64,000 nt of DNA from Dorea_A sp016295505 (GCF_039832105.1 NZ_JBDOHS010000007.1:1-64000); one strand, 5' to 3'; shown: positions 50,601-60,146, numbered from the stretch's first letter. Translations and numbers: made by a program. Notes: a model not told the origin generated them from the sequence alone.

Positions 50601-52008
50601 TTCTTTTCACCAGCATGACAATAAGGCTTATAACCAGAACAGCAAGAAGTCCCGCTGCTCCTATAATTATTCCTTTTTCTACCATTGTCTTTTGTTGAAA
50701 CTTATCCTTTATTTTCTCTAATATCTCTATTATATATGTTTTCCAGTTCTTTGCTTTTTCCGTTTTCTGATCATCCGGCTCATTACTTTCTGTTTCGGTC
50801 TTGCCGATATCTGCTTTTACACGCTCCAGATATGATTCACTCAATTTTGCTCTTGCAGTCCCTACCACGTTTCCTTCATACGTATATTCTAAAGTCGTTT
50901 CGTCTTCTGCCGATATGGTATCATCGGCAATCATCTGCATTTCCAGATCTTCAAATTCTACACCATCGGGCAGGACTACATATCCGTCGTTTCTATCTGT
51001 AAGGATTTCCTGTATATCTTCTGATTTTTCATTTTCTGCTATACTGACTTTGTGGAAATTCTGAAATGCATATTCAAAAAGGTTACGGGTATCCGGATAG
51101 ATATTGGCGCCATGCGTCCGGAGCACCACACATACCAGCTGCATACTTCCATTATCCGCCATCGTAATCAGCGTAGCCAGAGCATCGGATGTGTAACCGG
51201 TTTTTCCTCCAATCGCACATTCATAATAATTGGTATTTCCGGGAATCAACATCTTATGCTTTTGCTGAAACACATGCTCTTCTGTTGTCTCGGATTCCGG
51301 AATCACATAATTTAATGTCTGCACAATTGTAAAAAATTCCGGATGATTAAATAATTCTCTGCCAATTAACGCCATGTCCCGTGCACAGGTATAATGCTCC
51401 GGGTCGTGTAATCCATTCGTATTTGCAAAATGAGAGTTCATGCCTCCCAATTCCTGACACCTTTGATTCATCTGTTCTATAAACCAGTTATAATCCTGTC
51501 CTGCATTTTTCCCGACATTTTCTCCTACCGCATAAGCCGCTTCATTAGCCGATGCAAGCAGGGTCGCATACAATGCCTGTTCCAGCGATATTACATTTCC
51601 TTCTTTCAAACCTACCGAAGAATCTCCCGGTTTCATAAAAGCCACACAATCATGGGAGAATGTAACATTATCAGAAAATTGTCCGTTTTCCAGGGCAATC
51701 AATGCCGTCAATACTTTGGTTATACTTGCCGGGTATTCATGCTCATCGACATTTTTTGCATACAGAATTGCACCCGTTCCGACTTCCATTACAATCGCAG
51801 CCTCACCATAGGTTCCCGGACCTTTTGGCCAGTTCGTCCATTCATTAGACTGAACCGGCATATTGTATACCTGTTCCTGCAGTTGCCTTTCCTGCTCCTC
51901 TGCTGCTTCTTCTTCCGTCTGCTCCGGCTCGGCATATGCAGTTATCCCCACACTTATACACAATACCGTTACTAAAAACGCCGCAGCCAAACGCCTGCAT
52001 ACTCTCAT
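50596..52008 (-). CDS. dacA: D-alanyl-D-alanine carboxypeptidase (penicillin-binding protein 5/6 type)
   Basis: Protein of 470 aa with a signal peptide (about 1-26). Active-site motifs: SITK at 95-98 (catalytic Ser95), SAN in LLASANEAAYAVGENVG, and KTG in GGKTGYTSDALATL. A C-terminal domain and a final membrane helix (about 440-465, GIIIGAAGLLAVLVISLIVML) anchor it with the active domain outside. It trims the terminal D-Ala from peptidoglycan pentapeptides. It is last on its strand before the IS. Confidence 0.93.
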   Translation of the reverse strand: MRVCRRLAAAFLVTVLCISVGITAYAEPEQTEEEAAEEQERQLQEQVYNMPVQSNEWTNWPKGPGTYGEAAIVMEVGTGAILYAKNVDEHEYPASITKVLTALIALENGQFSDNVTFSHDCVAFMKPGDSSVGLKEGNVISLEQALYATLLASANEAAYAVGENVGKNAGQDYNWFIEQMNQRCQELGGMNSHFANTNGLHDPEHYTCARDMALIGRELFNHPEFFTIVQTLNYVIPESETTEEHVFQQKHKMLIPGNTNYYECAIGGKTGYTSDALATLITMADNGSMQLVCVVLRTHGANIYPDTRNLFEYAFQNFHKVSIAENEKSEDIQEILTDRNDGYVVLPDGVEFEDLEMQMIADDTISAEDETTLEYTYEGNVVGTARAKLSESYLERVKADIGKTETESNEPDDQKTEKAKNWKTYIIEILEKIKDKFQQKTMVEKGIIIGAAGLLAVLVISLIVMLVKRK

Positions 52009-52034
52009 CCTTTATCCTCCGTTCCAGTCTGACA

Positions 52035-52958
52035 TTAAAACAATGGTGTAGAAAAATACCGCTCTGCTGTATCCGGAAGTATCGTTACCACGCGCTTTCC
52101 TCTTCCCAGCTTCTTCGCCAGCCTGATTGCCGCAGCTACATTGGTTCCACTGGAGATTCCACACATCAGTCCCTCACATTTTGCCAGTTTTCTGGACACT
52201 TCTAATGCCTCTTCATCCGTAACGATACAGATATCATCATAAATGTTCTGATTCAGTATCTTTGGAATAACGCCGTCTCCAATCCCCATCTGCAAATGAC
52301 TTCCCACCGGATGCCCGGACAGAATTGCTGCACGTTCCGGCTCCGCCGCCCAGATCTCAATATCCGGATTTTTCTCCCTCAGCGCCTCACCGATTCCGGT
52401 AATGGTTCCTCCGGTTCCGATTCCGGAACAAAAACCATCGATCGGTCCATTCACCTGTTCCAGAATCTCTCTGCCGGTCTGCAGCCTGTGAGCCTCTACA
52501 TTTGCAACATTTTCAAATTGCTGCGGCACAAACACATGCGGATCTTCTTTCTGCATTCGAAGAGCAGTCTGCATACATTCCTCAATACAGTCTCCGATAT
52601 TTCCCCTGTCATGGATGACGATCACTTCTGCCCCATAATTCTGTACCAACTTCCGGCGCTCTTCACTGACAGAATCCGGCATGATAATCACCGTTTTATA
52701 TCCTTTTACTGCGCCGATCAGTGCAAGACCGATGCCCTGGTTTCCGCTGGTCGGTTCTACTATGATCGTATCCCTGTTGATCTTTCCTTCCTTTTCTGCC
52801 GCTTCTATCATCTGAAGTGCAGTTCTTGTCTTGATTGATCCTCCGACGTTGACTGCCTCGAATTTTACCAGAATCTCTGCACATTCTTCTCCTGTCATAT
52901 GATTCAGACGAACCATCGGTGTATTGCCCACTGCTTCCAGTATATTATTGTAAATCAT
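52035..52958 (-). CDS. cysK: Cysteine synthase (O-acetylserine sulfhydrylase) family
   Basis: Protein of 307 aa. The PLP lysine is in GGSIKTRTALQMIEAAE near residue 42; at the position after it the usual Asp is Thr. TSGNQGIGLALIGAVKGY near 68-85 binds substrate, and GIGTGGTITGIGEAL (PLP phosphate loop) lies near 178. It makes cysteine from O-acetylserine and sulfide. It overlaps tadA by 14 nt, which suggests joint transcription. The Thr replacement is unusual but other residues are conserved, so the enzyme is probably active. Confidence 0.9.
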   Translation of the reverse strand: MIYNNILEAVGNTPMVRLNHMTGEECAEILVKFEAVNVGGSIKTRTALQMIEAAEKEGKINRDTIIVEPTSGNQGIGLALIGAVKGYKTVIIMPDSVSEERRKLVQNYGAEVIVIHDRGNIGDCIEECMQTALRMQKEDPHVFVPQQFENVANVEAHRLQTGREILEQVNGPIDGFCSGIGTGGTITGIGEALREKNPDIEIWAAEPERAAILSGHPVGSHLQMGIGDGVIPKILNQNIYDDICIVTDEEALEVSRKLAKCEGLMCGISSGTNVAAAIRLAKKLGRGKRVVTILPDTAERYFSTPLF

Positions 52959-53442
52959 TTTCTTTCTCCTTTTTCTTTTGTTTTTTTGCTTCTCTGAGCT
53001 CTTTGAAAAATGACTTCATCATCTGACTGCACTCTTCTTCCAAAACTCCGGTCGTCAGCTCTACCTGATGGTTAAATTCCGGCATATCGAGAAGATTTAA
53101 AATAGACCCGGCACATCCCGCTTTAGGATTCATACACCCCACTACGACTCTGGTCATCCGTGATTGCACGATCGCACCGGAACACATCTGACATGGTTCC
53201 AGTGTAACATACATCGTACACTCTTCCAGCCTCCAGTCATCCATCTTTTTACTCGCCTTTTTAATTGCAATCAGCTCCGCATGCGCCAGCGTATTTTTAT
53301 CAATCGTTCTGCGATTATATCCACGTCCGATAATCTTTCCCTGATAGACAATCACACATCCGATCGGAACCTCTCCGATCGCATATGCTTTTTTCGCCTG
53401 TCTGATCGCTTCTTTCATATATTTTTCATCAATATTATGCAT
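52945..53442 (-). CDS. tadA: tRNA adenosine(34) deaminase
   Basis: Protein of 165 aa. Zinc-dependent deaminase motifs: HAELIAIKKAS (His ligand and catalytic Glu) near residue 55 and PCQMCSGAIVQSRMTRVVVG (Cys ligands) near 85. The tail is highly basic (KEKENDLQ). It converts A34 to inosine in tRNA-Arg. It precedes cysK and overlaps it. Confidence 0.95.
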   Translation of the reverse strand: MHNIDEKYMKEAIRQAKKAYAIGEVPIGCVIVYQGKIIGRGYNRRTIDKNTLAHAELIAIKKASKKMDDWRLEECTMYVTLEPCQMCSGAIVQSRMTRVVVGCMNPKAGCAGSILNLLDMPEFNHQVELTTGVLEEECSQMMKSFFKELREAKKQKKKEKENDLQ

Positions 53443-53452
53443 CTACATTTCC

Positions 53453-54358
53453 TCATTCCGAATCCACCTTTGTGGTTCGACGACACGCACCCCGTACTTT
53501 TCTGCACCAGTATCCGAACCTTTCGTCCGCATGTTCTTCCTCTTTGCTTCGATCTATCTCGATATTCTCTACTTCAATAAACTCTGGAAATCCAAATGCT
53601 TCTGCGGCTCTGGCTTCCTGTGGATGATAGATCCCCGGAACTCCCAGTCTGAGCTCATTTCCATCATCTATCAATACTACATGGTGATAATTATAGTATC
53701 CATGAAGCAAAAATCGATTATTCGCCAGCTTCCATTCACATCGCGGAAGCTTCGCCAGATCCTGCCTCTGCATTTTTGTACACCTATACGGACAATCCAT
53801 CCCCCAAAGATCTGTATCTTCCGACACGGCATCGTGTAAAGGCTGTTGAGATGGTTCCGCCTTTTCCATGTCATCCAGATCCGTGATCTCCTCCGGCGTG
53901 TTCTCGGGGAACGGCGGAACCGGCTCTTCCGGCTGTGGTAAAACCGGCTTAAAAAAACGCATGCGCCCGGGATTCACCGGCCGGTCATCCCAGACCGCTG
54001 CATACCTCCGTCCATCCACATCTTCCAGAAGAATTCCGTCAATCCGCTCAAAATTCTCCGGCACACCCGTATCTTCCCGGGTGTATCGAAGCTGATAATT
54101 AATGGCAGGATTCATATTTTCTACGGTCCCCTGCCATATTCCCACGCACTCTTCACCATCCAGGTAAAACAATGATACTTCCAGCCTTTGTTCTCCCTTC
54201 ATGCGGAATCCCTTCCCGTGAATGTGAACGGTGCACACCTCATCTTCCTGTTCTACTTTAACAAATCCTACATTGCGAAGCCTTCTCGCCTGCTCATATT
54301 CATACAGATAGCGAATAAATCTCTGCAATCCTTCACTTCCATTCCTGGGCTTTATCAC
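53453..54358 (-). CDS. DUF6128-like hypothetical protein
   Basis: Protein of 301 aa. The first 150 residues include beta-strand repeats (RNVGFVKVEQEDEVCTVHIHGKGFR; LEVSLFYLDGEECVGIWQG). A proline-rich acidic linker follows at about 140-180. The C-terminal half has KLANNRFLLHGYYNYHHVVLIDDGNELRLGVPGIYHPQEARAAEAFGFPEF, a pattern I associate with an uncharacterised Lachnospiraceae family. No membrane segment or catalytic motif is visible. It lies between tadA and dgt on the same strand. Confidence 0.75.
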   Translation of the reverse strand: MIKPRNGSEGLQRFIRYLYEYEQARRLRNVGFVKVEQEDEVCTVHIHGKGFRMKGEQRLEVSLFYLDGEECVGIWQGTVENMNPAINYQLRYTREDTGVPENFERIDGILLEDVDGRRYAAVWDDRPVNPGRMRFFKPVLPQPEEPVPPFPENTPEEITDLDDMEKAEPSQQPLHDAVSEDTDLWGMDCPYRCTKMQRQDLAKLPRCEWKLANNRFLLHGYYNYHHVVLIDDGNELRLGVPGIYHPQEARAAEAFGFPEFIEVENIEIDRSKEEEHADERFGYWCRKVRGACRRTTKVDSE

Positions 54359-54402
54359 AATCTATTCCCGGGAATGTCAATTTATACCTTTTCAGAATTC
54401 AT

Positions 54403-55836
54403 TTACAAAATTGCCTTCAGCTCCTGATACAGTCTTTTTGCATAACTGTCCGTCATTCCACAGATATAATCCGTCGCCAGAAGAATTCTTAAATACAATC
54501 TGTAATCTTCAGATCTTCCTCTTGCATGATAATGGTACGCTTTTTTATAATTACTGGATATAAAAGATACCATTCTTTCATCAATCGAATTTAACTTCTG
54601 TGTCTCGTCATCATACTTTATAACTGCTGCCATAAATCGATCCATCAGATAATCCAGCATTACCGCTTCTGTGACTTCCATACGATAGATCGGTTCTGAG
54701 ATGAACACTTCACGATATGCCAGATCGCCCAGAAGTTCCATCAGCTCCTGCGCATATGTGCCGAAAAAGAGATCCTTTCGATATTCTCCCCTCATAATCT
54801 CGTTATAATGAGAAGTAAACCCATATGTGGCACATCCAATCAAAAATCCCTGAACTTTGACAATCCAGTTTTTCACCGCATACTCTTCCGGATCTTCCAC
54901 TCTGATCTGGCGGCCTCTGCGATACAATTCTTCCATCTTGTCTGCCGGACGGAATCCACCATTCCCACCATACAATTTTTCTTCCTTTTTCTGAATCTCT
55001 GCAAGTTCCTCCAGAAGCTTATGATAACTTAAAAAGCCCTTCACAAACGCATCTTCAATATCTGCCGTCTTATATGCAATATCATCGGCCGCTTCCAGAA
55101 TAAATGTAAGCGGATGCCGGTTTCGTCCGGCCCCTGTCGTCGTGACAATTTCCCGGAAGATATCCTGATCGGCAAAGTAATATCCCATCTTTCTTTCTTT
55201 GATATCGTCAGAATCCGGTCTGATCTCTGTCGATGCAACCGGATATTTGATAATTGTATTCAGCAGTGCATACGTTAGATTCATACCACTTTCATCCACC
55301 AGAAAATGCAGCTTCGTCACCAGACGCAGCGCCTGCGCATTTCCTTCAAAATGGTAAAAATCCTCCCGCATCTGCGGTTTTAAAACCTGATCAACCGGCT
55401 TTCCATGATATTCCATTAACGAAAGATTCTTCTCAAACCATTCCCTGATAATCTCCTCCCCATAATGTCCAAACGGAGGATTCCCGATATCATGAATGAG
55501 CCCTGCACATTGCAGGATACTGCAGATGTCCTCTTTCATCTGCGGAGTGAAACCAGGGTCTTTCTTATATACCAGTATATTTTCTCCGATATTCTGTCCG
55601 AGCGATTTTGCAAAGGAAGATACCTCCAGAGAATGTGTCAGTCGTGTGCGGATAAAATCACTCTTATCCAGCGGAAACACCTGCGTTTTATCCTGAAGAC
55701 GCCGAAAGGAAGCGCTTCCTATAATTCTATGGTAATCTTTTTCAAATTCACTTCGAAGATCTGTATTCTTCGAATATCGACTCCGATTCGTACTCTCTCT
55801 ATTCCGTTTTGTCGACAATAGTTGCTCCCAGTTCAC
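54403..55836 (-). CDS. dgt: Deoxyguanosinetriphosphate triphosphohydrolase-like protein
   Basis: Protein of 477 aa from a GTG start at 55836. The HD domain is typical: RLTHSLEVSSFAKSLG (His) near residue 70, AGLIHDIGNPPFGHYGEEI (HD pair) near 115, and an Asp in LEAADDIAYKTADIEDA near 265. It cleaves dNTPs to nucleoside and triphosphate, usually affecting dGTP pools. It is followed by the unknown gene at 53453, 44 bp downstream. Confidence 0.93.
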   Translation of the reverse strand: MNWEQLLSTKRNRESTNRSRYSKNTDLRSEFEKDYHRIIGSASFRRLQDKTQVFPLDKSDFIRTRLTHSLEVSSFAKSLGQNIGENILVYKKDPGFTPQMKEDICSILQCAGLIHDIGNPPFGHYGEEIIREWFEKNLSLMEYHGKPVDQVLKPQMREDFYHFEGNAQALRLVTKLHFLVDESGMNLTYALLNTIIKYPVASTEIRPDSDDIKERKMGYYFADQDIFREIVTTTGAGRNRHPLTFILEAADDIAYKTADIEDAFVKGFLSYHKLLEELAEIQKKEEKLYGGNGGFRPADKMEELYRRGRQIRVEDPEEYAVKNWIVKVQGFLIGCATYGFTSHYNEIMRGEYRKDLFFGTYAQELMELLGDLAYREVFISEPIYRMEVTEAVMLDYLMDRFMAAVIKYDDETQKLNSIDERMVSFISSNYKKAYHYHARGRSEDYRLYLRILLATDYICGMTDSYAKRLYQELKAIL

Positions 55837-55859
55837 CCGTTCTCACTCTTTTCTTTTAT

Positions 55860-57029
55860 CTAATCCAGATAGATCGGCGGTTCATAATCCTTTCCAAGAA
55901 GCGCTTTCTTTCGCTCCTGATATCCAAGGAATGCCCATTCTGTCATATCTGTCCACTGATGGTTCTCTCTGTCATATACCTGCACGTAGCCGATTCTTGT
56001 CGGATGCATTCTGACACTGTTAGATTCGTACTCTTTTCCGGTATATGGATTCCTTTCTCCGACATTCGGATCCTCCTCGTATACCGGCAGTTCCTCCTGC
56101 ACTTCTTCATCCATCGCTCCCGGTATCGCTTCTGGTTCGGCTCCGGTCATTTCCGTCTCTGTCACGTCTGCATATTCCGGTTCTTCACTCTGCTGTACTT
56201 CCGTTTTCTGCAGAACTACATCCTCTGTCTGCTCCTCTGCAGCCGGTTCTCTTTCCGGCTGTTCCTTTTCCGGCTGCTTCTCTGCTTTTTCCACGACTGT
56301 CTCTTCCGGTTTTTTCCGACGCATAAAATACGATCTCCAGCCGTGCGGCTTCTTTTCCTCCGGTTTTGGTTCCGGCTTCTGATTCTCTGCCTCAATCGCA
56401 GCAATCTCCTCCAGCACTTCTTCTACTGTCGCCTGCGGAGCTTCCTCCTGCATTTCCTCTTCCTGCAGGATATCCTCTTCATACGCTTCTTCCGCATATG
56501 ACTCTTCCGCGTCATTCCCGACTGTTGATAGCGGCTGTCCATTCTCTATGTCATATCTGTCATTTTCATTCTCCGCAGCATATCCATTCTCTTCCTGTAT
56601 CGGAATCACTGCTTCTTCTTCGAAATCCTGTGAAATCTCTTCGTATCCGCCTTCATACATGTCTACCAGTTCTCCGACTGTAATGTCTCTCTCCGGTGCT
56701 GTCTCATACACTTCTGTTTCCGCTTCATGTATCTCCGGCTCCGGCTTTTCTGCCACTTTCTGCGCTCCGTGAACGGAAGGCGCCTTCTCCTTTTTTTCAG
56801 TCGGAGTATCATCGTCCAGAATCGTTAAACGAAAAGAACATCCCAGAATTCCTGCAATCATACGCATATCCTGCTCTTGAAAATTATCTCTGCCCAGTCT
56901 CTGTGTCAGATTCTGACGGGACATTTTCTTTCCCGTACTTTTTTCAATCTGTTCTGCGAGTTCCTTAATTGTCATGCCTTTACGGCTTAAGATAATCTTG
57001 ACCTGTTCACCAAATGTCAAATCCAGCAT
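55860..57029 (-). CDS. Helix-turn-helix protein with long acidic region
   Basis: Protein of 389 aa. Residues about 8-60 form an XRE-like helix-turn-helix (MTIKELAEQIEKSTGKKMSRQNLTQRLG). Residues about 75-310 are low-complexity, rich in Glu, Pro and Ala, and probably disordered. The last 60 residues are conserved-looking (NPYTGKEYESNSVRMHPTRIGYVQVYDRENHQWTDMTEW). No membrane segment. It may be a DNA-bound scaffold or regulator; I do not know its function. The gene precedes dgt by 23 bp. Confidence 0.7.
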   Translation of the reverse strand: MLDLTFGEQVKIILSRKGMTIKELAEQIEKSTGKKMSRQNLTQRLGRDNFQEQDMRMIAGILGCSFRLTILDDDTPTEKKEKAPSVHGAQKVAEKPEPEIHEAETEVYETAPERDITVGELVDMYEGGYEEISQDFEEEAVIPIQEENGYAAENENDRYDIENGQPLSTVGNDAEESYAEEAYEEDILQEEEMQEEAPQATVEEVLEEIAAIEAENQKPEPKPEEKKPHGWRSYFMRRKKPEETVVEKAEKQPEKEQPEREPAAEEQTEDVVLQKTEVQQSEEPEYADVTETEMTGAEPEAIPGAMDEEVQEELPVYEEDPNVGERNPYTGKEYESNSVRMHPTRIGYVQVYDRENHQWTDMTEWAFLGYQERKKALLGKDYEPPIYLD

Positions 57030-57178
57030 TGTTCATCCTCCTTATTCAATTATATACTCCCTCATCAGGTTTATTCTTTTGTAAACTTTTTCGTTTCTTC
57101 TTAAACCTATCTTTTTCCCATCTATTATTCTAACAAATAGTAAAAAACCAGTCAACCAGAGCCATAACTTTTCTCCCC

Positions 57179-58456
57179 TTAAGAAGTATGCCTGTCAATA
57201 TATTTATTTTCAGTCTTTGAATACATGATCTTCTGTTCTTTATACAGACTCTGGTATCCGGAAAGCAGATAACTGACGGATATTACAATACAGAAAAACG
57301 GCATTCCGGCAAATCCAAATAATTCAAATGCAATGAGAAGTGAACTGATCGGACTGTTCGTCACTGCACAGAACACGCCCACCATCCCACATGCGGCACA
57401 GATATCTGTCGGAAGTCCCAGGAAAACAGATAACGCGGAACCAAGTGTTGCACCGATAAACAGGGACGGAACAATCTCACCGCCTTTGAATCCCGCACAC
57501 AGAGTCAGGCATGTAAACAGGATCTTAAGAAGAAACATCTCGATACCTGCCGGTTTGTCAAAACTTCCGGCGATGATATCGCCTCCCAGTCCAAGATATG
57601 CATCCGTCCCTACAATCAGATACAGCACGATCACCGCTACACCTCCGGCAACAACACGGATATACGGATTAACAAACCACTCCTTCAGGCGTTCCTCAAA
57701 CCAGTGGAGAAGCACACAAAATACTGCTCCTGCAAATGCAAAAGCTACCGCAAGAAGAATGGCCTTTATCCCCGCAGTACTATAAAACTTCGGTACGTTT
57801 TCAACCGGATACGGAGACGTCAGTGTCCGAACTTTCAGCAGAACAGAGATCTGCTGTGCAATAAATGCAGAAAACATACATGGCACAAGTGCGGCATAAT
57901 ACATGACGCCTACACTGATCACTTCCATTGGGAATATCGCAGCAGCCATCGGTGTCCCAAACAGAGCAGCAAATGCCGCACTCATCCCGGCGAGCATTAC
58001 AATCTTTTTGTCACTTTCATTCAGATGCAGAATTCTTCCGAGCCATCCTCCCAGACTCGCACCAAACTGAAGAGCCGCTCCTTCTCGTCCGGAAGATCCT
58101 CCGAACAGATGCGTAATTGCCGTAGACAGCAGTATCAACGGCGCAATTCTCCCCGGTACTGCCTCTTCGCCGGAGCGCACTACCAGAAGCACCATATTCG
58201 TTCCTGAATTCTTTCCCTGCCCTGTTATCTTATACAAAAAGACAATCAGAAGTCCACCCACCGGCAGACCGAAGATCATCCATGGATTCATAATACGAAA
58301 TTCTGTTACCCATGTAATAACATGGGCAAACAGACTGGCAATCGTTCCGATCCCCCCTCCTATGACTACCGAAAAAATCATCCACTTTATCAGTGTTCCA
58401 ATCAGTATTTTCCATGCCTGCAGCATATGTAAAATCTTATCTGTCATGTTTTCCAT
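57179..58456 (-). CDS. ClC-type voltage-gated chloride channel/antiporter
   Basis: Protein of 425 aa with about ten membrane helices. Selectivity-filter motifs: GSSGREGAALQFG (near residue 118, where GREGP is usual) with the gating Glu of the family present in REG, and FKGGEIVPSLFIGATLG near 322 in place of GGIFAP-type sequence. CxxxG-like motif ALFGTPMAAAIFPMEV lies near 162. It should move Cl- (or F-) across the membrane, but whether it is a channel or exchanger is not clear. Confidence 0.9.
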   Translation of the reverse strand: MENMTDKILHMLQAWKILIGTLIKWMIFSVVIGGGIGTIASLFAHVITWVTEFRIMNPWMIFGLPVGGLLIVFLYKITGQGKNSGTNMVLLVVRSGEEAVPGRIAPLILLSTAITHLFGGSSGREGAALQFGASLGGWLGRILHLNESDKKIVMLAGMSAAFAALFGTPMAAAIFPMEVISVGVMYYAALVPCMFSAFIAQQISVLLKVRTLTSPYPVENVPKFYSTAGIKAILLAVAFAFAGAVFCVLLHWFEERLKEWFVNPYIRVVAGGVAVIVLYLIVGTDAYLGLGGDIIAGSFDKPAGIEMFLLKILFTCLTLCAGFKGGEIVPSLFIGATLGSALSVFLGLPTDICAACGMVGVFCAVTNSPISSLLIAFELFGFAGMPFFCIVISVSYLLSGYQSLYKEQKIMYSKTENKYIDRHTS

Positions 58457-58694
58457 CGCTCATTCATTCCTTCTATAACTAAATTATTCTCTTTTCTCAT
58501 TATATCAAATGTTTTCCTCTTTTCAACGTATTTTATATATTTTGGTAATTTTATATTTTTATAATATTTTATGGTTGACTTTTCTATATTTTTATATAAT
58601 AATCAATATAAGGATAAACCATTTTTCTTCATAGAATAATCACAGATTGAAAGATGAAACATATAACAATTATCCCGGCACAAGGAGGTCCCGC

Positions 58695-59480
58695 ATGAAT
58701 ATCGATATATTAAAAGCCAGAAAAAAGGAACTCGGTCTTACAAACAGACAGTTGGCAGAGATATCCGGCGTCTCTCTCGGAACGATCAATAAGATCTTCA
58801 GCGGCGCAACCCGCTATCCGCAGCTGGACACGATGGACGCACTGATCTCTGCCCTGGGTCTGGATTCTCTGCAGTATCACCCGGACTCTCATGCCGACAG
58901 ATTGTGTGAATCTATCCCTGCTTATACAGTCAGTCCGAAAAACGGTCATTACACACTGGACGACTACTATGCCCTTCCTGATCGTATACATGCAGAGCTG
59001 ATAGACGGTTATCTCATTTTTCAGGATCCGCCCACTATCCGGCATCAGGCCATCATAGGTGAACTCTTTTTCCAGATCTATTCTTACATCCGTGAAAAAA
59101 AAGGCCCCTGCAAGGTCCTTCTGTCACCGATAGATGTCCGTCTTGACAACGACAATAAGACTATGCTGGAACCTGATCTGATCATTGTCTGTGATCAGAA
59201 AAGAATCGAGGAAAAGAGGGTCAACGGTGCCCCTGATTTCGTTGCGGAAGTAGTTTCATCTTCCAGCAGAAAAAGAGATTATCTTGTAAAACTGAACAAA
59301 TACTGGACAGCAGGAGTACACGAATACTGGATCATCGACCCCGCGCAGGAGCGAGTGTCTGTATATCGGTTCAAAGACGCCGAAGAAGATTTTGACATGA
59401 AAACCTACGGATTTTGTGACAGTGTGCCCATCGGTATTTATGAAGATCTGGCAATCGACTTTACAGAATTTGAGCCATAA
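58695..59480 (+). CDS. HTH-Uma2 (DUF820) fusion protein
   Basis: Protein of 261 aa from the ATG at 58695 (RBS AGGAGG). Residues 1-60 are an XRE helix-turn-helix (LTNRQLAEISGVSLGTINKIFSG). The rest is a Uma2/DUF820 domain, a PD-(D/E)xK-type nuclease fold: LPDRIHAELIDGYLIF near 97, MLEPDLIIVC near 160 and DFVAEVVSSSSRKRDYLVKLNKYW near 180, with the expected Glu, Asp and Lys. Uma2 proteins are mostly uncharacterised; the DNA-binding domain suggests target recognition or self-regulation. It stands alone; 58457-58694 upstream is AT-rich with no feature I can name. Confidence 0.85.
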   Translation: MNIDILKARKKELGLTNRQLAEISGVSLGTINKIFSGATRYPQLDTMDALISALGLDSLQYHPDSHADRLCESIPAYTVSPKNGHYTLDDYYALPDRIHAELIDGYLIFQDPPTIRHQAIIGELFFQIYSYIREKKGPCKVLLSPIDVRLDNDNKTMLEPDLIIVCDQKRIEEKRVNGAPDFVAEVVSSSSRKRDYLVKLNKYWTAGVHEYWIIDPAQERVSVYRFKDAEEDFDMKTYGFCDSVPIGIYEDLAIDFTEFEP

Positions 59481-59561
59481 TTATTTTTGCCAAAATTTTC
59501 TCAAAACTTTCTGTTTTACTGTACATTTTCTATAAAATAATACCTTTTTAAAAATTTACTA

Positions 59562-59589
59562 TTTACAAATCAATTTTGTCGTGTATAAT
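59562..59589 (+). promoter_or_regulatory. Promoter of the P-II gene
   Basis: TTTACA (59562-59567), 16-bp spacer, TATAAT (59584-59589). The terminator-like hairpin begins only about 17 bp after the -10, so the transcript would enter it almost at once. Confidence 0.6.
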
Positions 59590-59592
59590 GAA

Positions 59593-59642
59593 ACCCATCA
59601 AAAACAAAGGCGTTTTCCTATATGTGGGAAGCGCCTTTTTTT
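59593..59642 (+). promoter_or_regulatory. Attenuator-like leader 1, before glnK
   Basis: ACCCATCAAA (59593-59602) followed by a hairpin (59606-59639, AAAGGCG...CGCCTTT) and seven T. Then TTATCTAAGGA before the RBS. The same flanking words surround leader 2. It looks like an intrinsic terminator that must be overcome for glnK expression. Confidence 0.6.
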
Positions 59643-59676
59643 GATTTTTATCTAAGGAACAAAGGGAGGTAATGCT

Positions 59677-60015
59677 ATGAAAAAACTGGAAATAGTCATC
59701 CAGCCGGAAAAGCTCGAAGATTTAAAGTCCATACTGGATGAAAACCATGTAAACGGCCTTATGATAAGTAATATAATGGGATACGGCAACCAGAAAGGTC
59801 ACAAAAAAGTTTATCGCGGTGCAGAATACAATGTAAATCTTCTGCCAAAGGTAAAAGTGGAAACCGTCGTTGATTCCGGAATTGCCACGGATCTGATTGA
59901 CAAAATCGTATCGGAAATCCGAACCGGCACGTATGGTGACGGAAAGATCTTTGTATACGAGGTAGAAGATGCCGTTCGTATCCGTACCGGAGAACGGGGA
60001 ACAGATGCTTTATAA
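59677..60015 (+). CDS. glnK: P-II family nitrogen regulatory protein
   Basis: Protein of 112 aa, RBS AGGGAGG. P-II landmarks: N-terminal KKLEIVIQPEKLEDLK, T-loop KVYRGAEYNVNLLPK with Tyr51 as the uridylylation site, and TGTYGDGKIFVYEVEDAVRIRTGERG at the C-terminus. It binds ATP/ADP and 2-oxoglutarate and blocks the ammonium channel through the T-loop. The amt gene follows 130 bp downstream behind its own attenuator. glnK is chosen over glnB because of that linkage. Confidence 0.93.
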   Translation: MKKLEIVIQPEKLEDLKSILDENHVNGLMISNIMGYGNQKGHKKVYRGAEYNVNLLPKVKVETVVDSGIATDLIDKIVSEIRTGTYGDGKIFVYEVEDAVRIRTGERGTDAL

Positions 60016-60066
60016 GACAACATCTGTACGGCAGATCACTGATGCACACTACAATTTATATAGAAC

Positions 60067-60122
60067 ACCCATCAAAGGAGATAATCACGCAGGCAACAAA
60101 GCCAGGATTATCTCCTCTTTTT
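60067..60122 (+). promoter_or_regulatory. Attenuator-like leader 2, before amt
   Basis: ACCCATCAAA (60067-60076) followed by an 11-bp stem (60076-60086 and 60106-60116) with a small inner hairpin, then T-rich sequence and TATCTAAGGA before the RBS. A TATATA box precedes it (60056-60061). The arrangement copies leader 1 although the stems differ in sequence. Confidence 0.6.
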
Positions 60123-60146
60123 ATTGATATCTAAGGAGGTACTTTT

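Noticed and set aside
58457..58694. Possible gene in the AT-rich gap before the Uma2 fusion
   Set aside because: No frame with an RBS or sensible composition; only AT-rich sequence likely to hold promoters.
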